Below, one piece after another: positions 62,001 to 64,000 of a stretch of DNA of 64,000 nt (position 1 is the stretch's first letter; every line of letters begins with the position of its first letter). Below the pieces are notes generated by a model. It saw only the letters and a list, made by a program, of their open reading frames with translations. It was not told the DNA's origin and searched no databases. The DNA comes from Liolophura sinensis (taxonomy: Eukaryota > Mollusca > Polyplacophora > Chitonida > Chitonidae), in assembly GCF_032854445.1 (NCBI RefSeq), contig NC_088295.1, positions 34,504,510 to 34,568,509 on the forward strand, read 5' to 3'. Position numbers and translations under genes: made by a program.

Positions 62001-64000
62001 GAGATAACAAACTTACTGATTAGAGAGAACTTCCTAACTTAGTGCCCAGCGTCCAGTACATCAGCACCCAAAGCTGTCTGGGTCAAGCCCAGTGGATGCT
62101 AGACTGGTCAGTTTATTGACCCACTGTCCTACAGACCTGCACAATTCACACCCTGAACCATAAGACAGCCAGCCAGCCAGACTGACCCACTTAGGAACCC
62201 TCAACAACTAAAGTGAGCTAATCTCGCACCACAGGATACACCACATTTTTATTTTCATAACCCAATATTTCTGGCTCTTCTTGTCACTTGACCTTTTAAA
62301 GAAACTGTGCATGTATTGTTTAGATTAATCACCTCAAAGATTCTTCAAAATGGTGTGATTTAAGAATAATGTCAAAAGACAAACAAAAAAATAAATAAGT
62401 AAATAAATGAATGAATTTCATTGTCAATAAAATGGTGTGCAGTGAAGTGCCTAAAGTGTCCATTTCATACATCTATGCGTCAAAACTGACATTCCTATCC
62501 CAGCTGTCAAACAATGAGGACGCTCCAGGTTAATAATCTCACAGCCAATTCCCCAAAACGACGGATAACACAAACCACTAAACAACTAATAGTATATATT
62601 AAGTACCAAAACAGGACCGAATCAAGCAAAGAAAAGCGGTCAACAGTAGAGAGGACTACTTAACCTCTATTCAACATGACAGTTGTGATGTCACAACTTC
62701 ACAGCTCCGGAAATGTAATGCTTGCTTTGTGAAACTGTCTCCTATAAACTTATTAATGACCCATTTCAGCATCAACAATTAATAGATGTCAGATTGGTAT
62801 TTAACCAGCCTAGCAGCCTCTAGTTGCCATGGTCTACACAGTTCATCTCAAACATCAAGTCTTTGAGAACAAAAAATTATGTACTATCGTGCAGTAAAGC
62901 AAGTCAGGTGCAGTAAATGGAACAAAGTCTGTTGTAAATGTACGGACAGGATTTTAACCACTGCATATTCTGTATATAGTTATAGTATTTCAGACTGAGC
63001 ATACCAGCTGCTAAACTGAACTACATACCCTAATTCCCCAACCTTTTTGCATATGAAAGAGCAGCTTTCAGTTCAATTTTTCCACTTTTTCATTTGATTT
63101 TGGAGACAAAACTATATTTCTTGGGTTGGCCAATTTCAGGGCTTCACAAAAAGTATAATTTTATCAGTCTACAAAGAATAATGCCTTCAGAATATACTTG
63201 AATAAACACAGTGCAAACATGTGAAAATGTTGAAGAATTACATGAAGTTACAAGTTTTATTTTTGGGAATCCAAAAATAAATAAATAAAAAACAATCAAA
63301 ATAATTTGTCTTAGAAGTTCAGAAGCTAAGTGTAATGATGTTGTTGACATTCTGACCATGTGCGTGTTACTGGCCTGTCAGCTCAGCTGTAGAGAGAGCA
63401 TGTGATTGGAATGTGATAATCAACAGTTTCTTAACCTGCCATTTCCAGCCTGCTCGATTAAAGATAGCTCCTGCATGATTACAAAAAACGGACTGAATTA
63501 TTTAAACCTAAATACATATAGCTACAGAACCTGGAAGTCCAGTGAACTGGGGCTCCACACTGGGGGGTACGGATGATTTTCTAGAACCCCGTACTGCACA
63601 GCCTCATCACACAGGTGCAGCAGTCTGCATACAAATACTTGGCCAACCTTAGATCAAAGAATTCCAAGCCTCCAAGGACCATAAAAAAAAACTGTACCAA
63701 AAAAATGTCATCAGCTTTCCTTTAAACCCAAAGATTGGATGACAGTTTTACAAAAATGCCGATGCAAACAGGTAATTAGAGGAAATTCAAATCATACATA
63801 AATTCCCAAAACATACAATTTTTTTACGTACAGCCATTTTCACACTTAGCATGCAAGACCCTATCCAGCATTTCCTTTCTAAGAAAATGAATTAAATCCA
63901 ATAAAACCCATACAAATTCCAAGACTTAGTAAAAACCACTGTGACTTATTTCCGTCTAACAGTCCTGCTTCACTGGGGAATGTGTATAGCTATTACCTCT
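59071..64000. other. No gene recognised
   Basis: Unique AT-rich sequence, perhaps intronic to the docking-protein gene. A short AAAT/AATG microsatellite lies at about 62385-62417. At the very end, attacctct reads AGAG|GTAAT on the - strand and could be a donor for an exon starting beyond 64000; unsupported otherwise. Confidence 0.35.

Overview
The window is nuclear DNA of an invertebrate animal, most likely a mollusc (another lophotrochozoan such as a brachiopod is not excluded). Genes are split by GT-AG introns, the DNA is AT-rich, and tRNA-derived SINEs of a type I associate with molluscs are scattered through it: a tRNA-like head, a central block remembered as the Nin-DC type, and an (ATAA)n tail. 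Four gene models are supported. All functions come from reading the protein sequence; no search was run.

Layout. (1) Positions 370-1104, + strand: last two coding exons of NDUFB10, a complex I accessory subunit. (2) Positions 3296-14329, - strand: a complete 15-coding-exon MELK protein kinase gene (626 residues as spliced here), converging on NDUFB10. (3) Positions 16905-25471, + strand: a complete 7-exon gene for a 949-residue acidic/RGG/RS-rich, probably nuclear protein that I cannot name. It is head-to-head with MELK across about 2.6 kb. (4) Positions 25.5-52.9 kb: a gene-poor interval with SINEs, minisatellites and patches of unique sequence. (5) Positions 52976-53799, - strand: the last coding exon of a receptor-tyrosine-kinase docking protein (FRS2/IRS/GAB type). 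A possible noncoding first exon lies near 56.7 kb; other upstream exons were not found and may lie beyond 64 kb.

The most unusual feature is in MELK. Three local duplications sit exactly on intron-exon boundaries: a 67-bp minisatellite that copies the exon-3 acceptor about ten times, a 34-bp array that copies the exon-13 donor, and a 169-bp duplication carrying the exon-10 acceptor. The MELK stop codon is also split by an intron, with a backup stop inside the donor. Elsewhere there are a SINE nested within a SINE tail with both target-site duplications intact, a foldback element of about 0.77 kb, a minisatellite with an inverted unit, and an 8-kb tract without SINEs downstream of the docking-protein stop.

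No operon, CRISPR, phage or bacterial system is present, and no new multi-gene system could be supported. The genes are unrelated housekeeping, cell-cycle and signalling genes.
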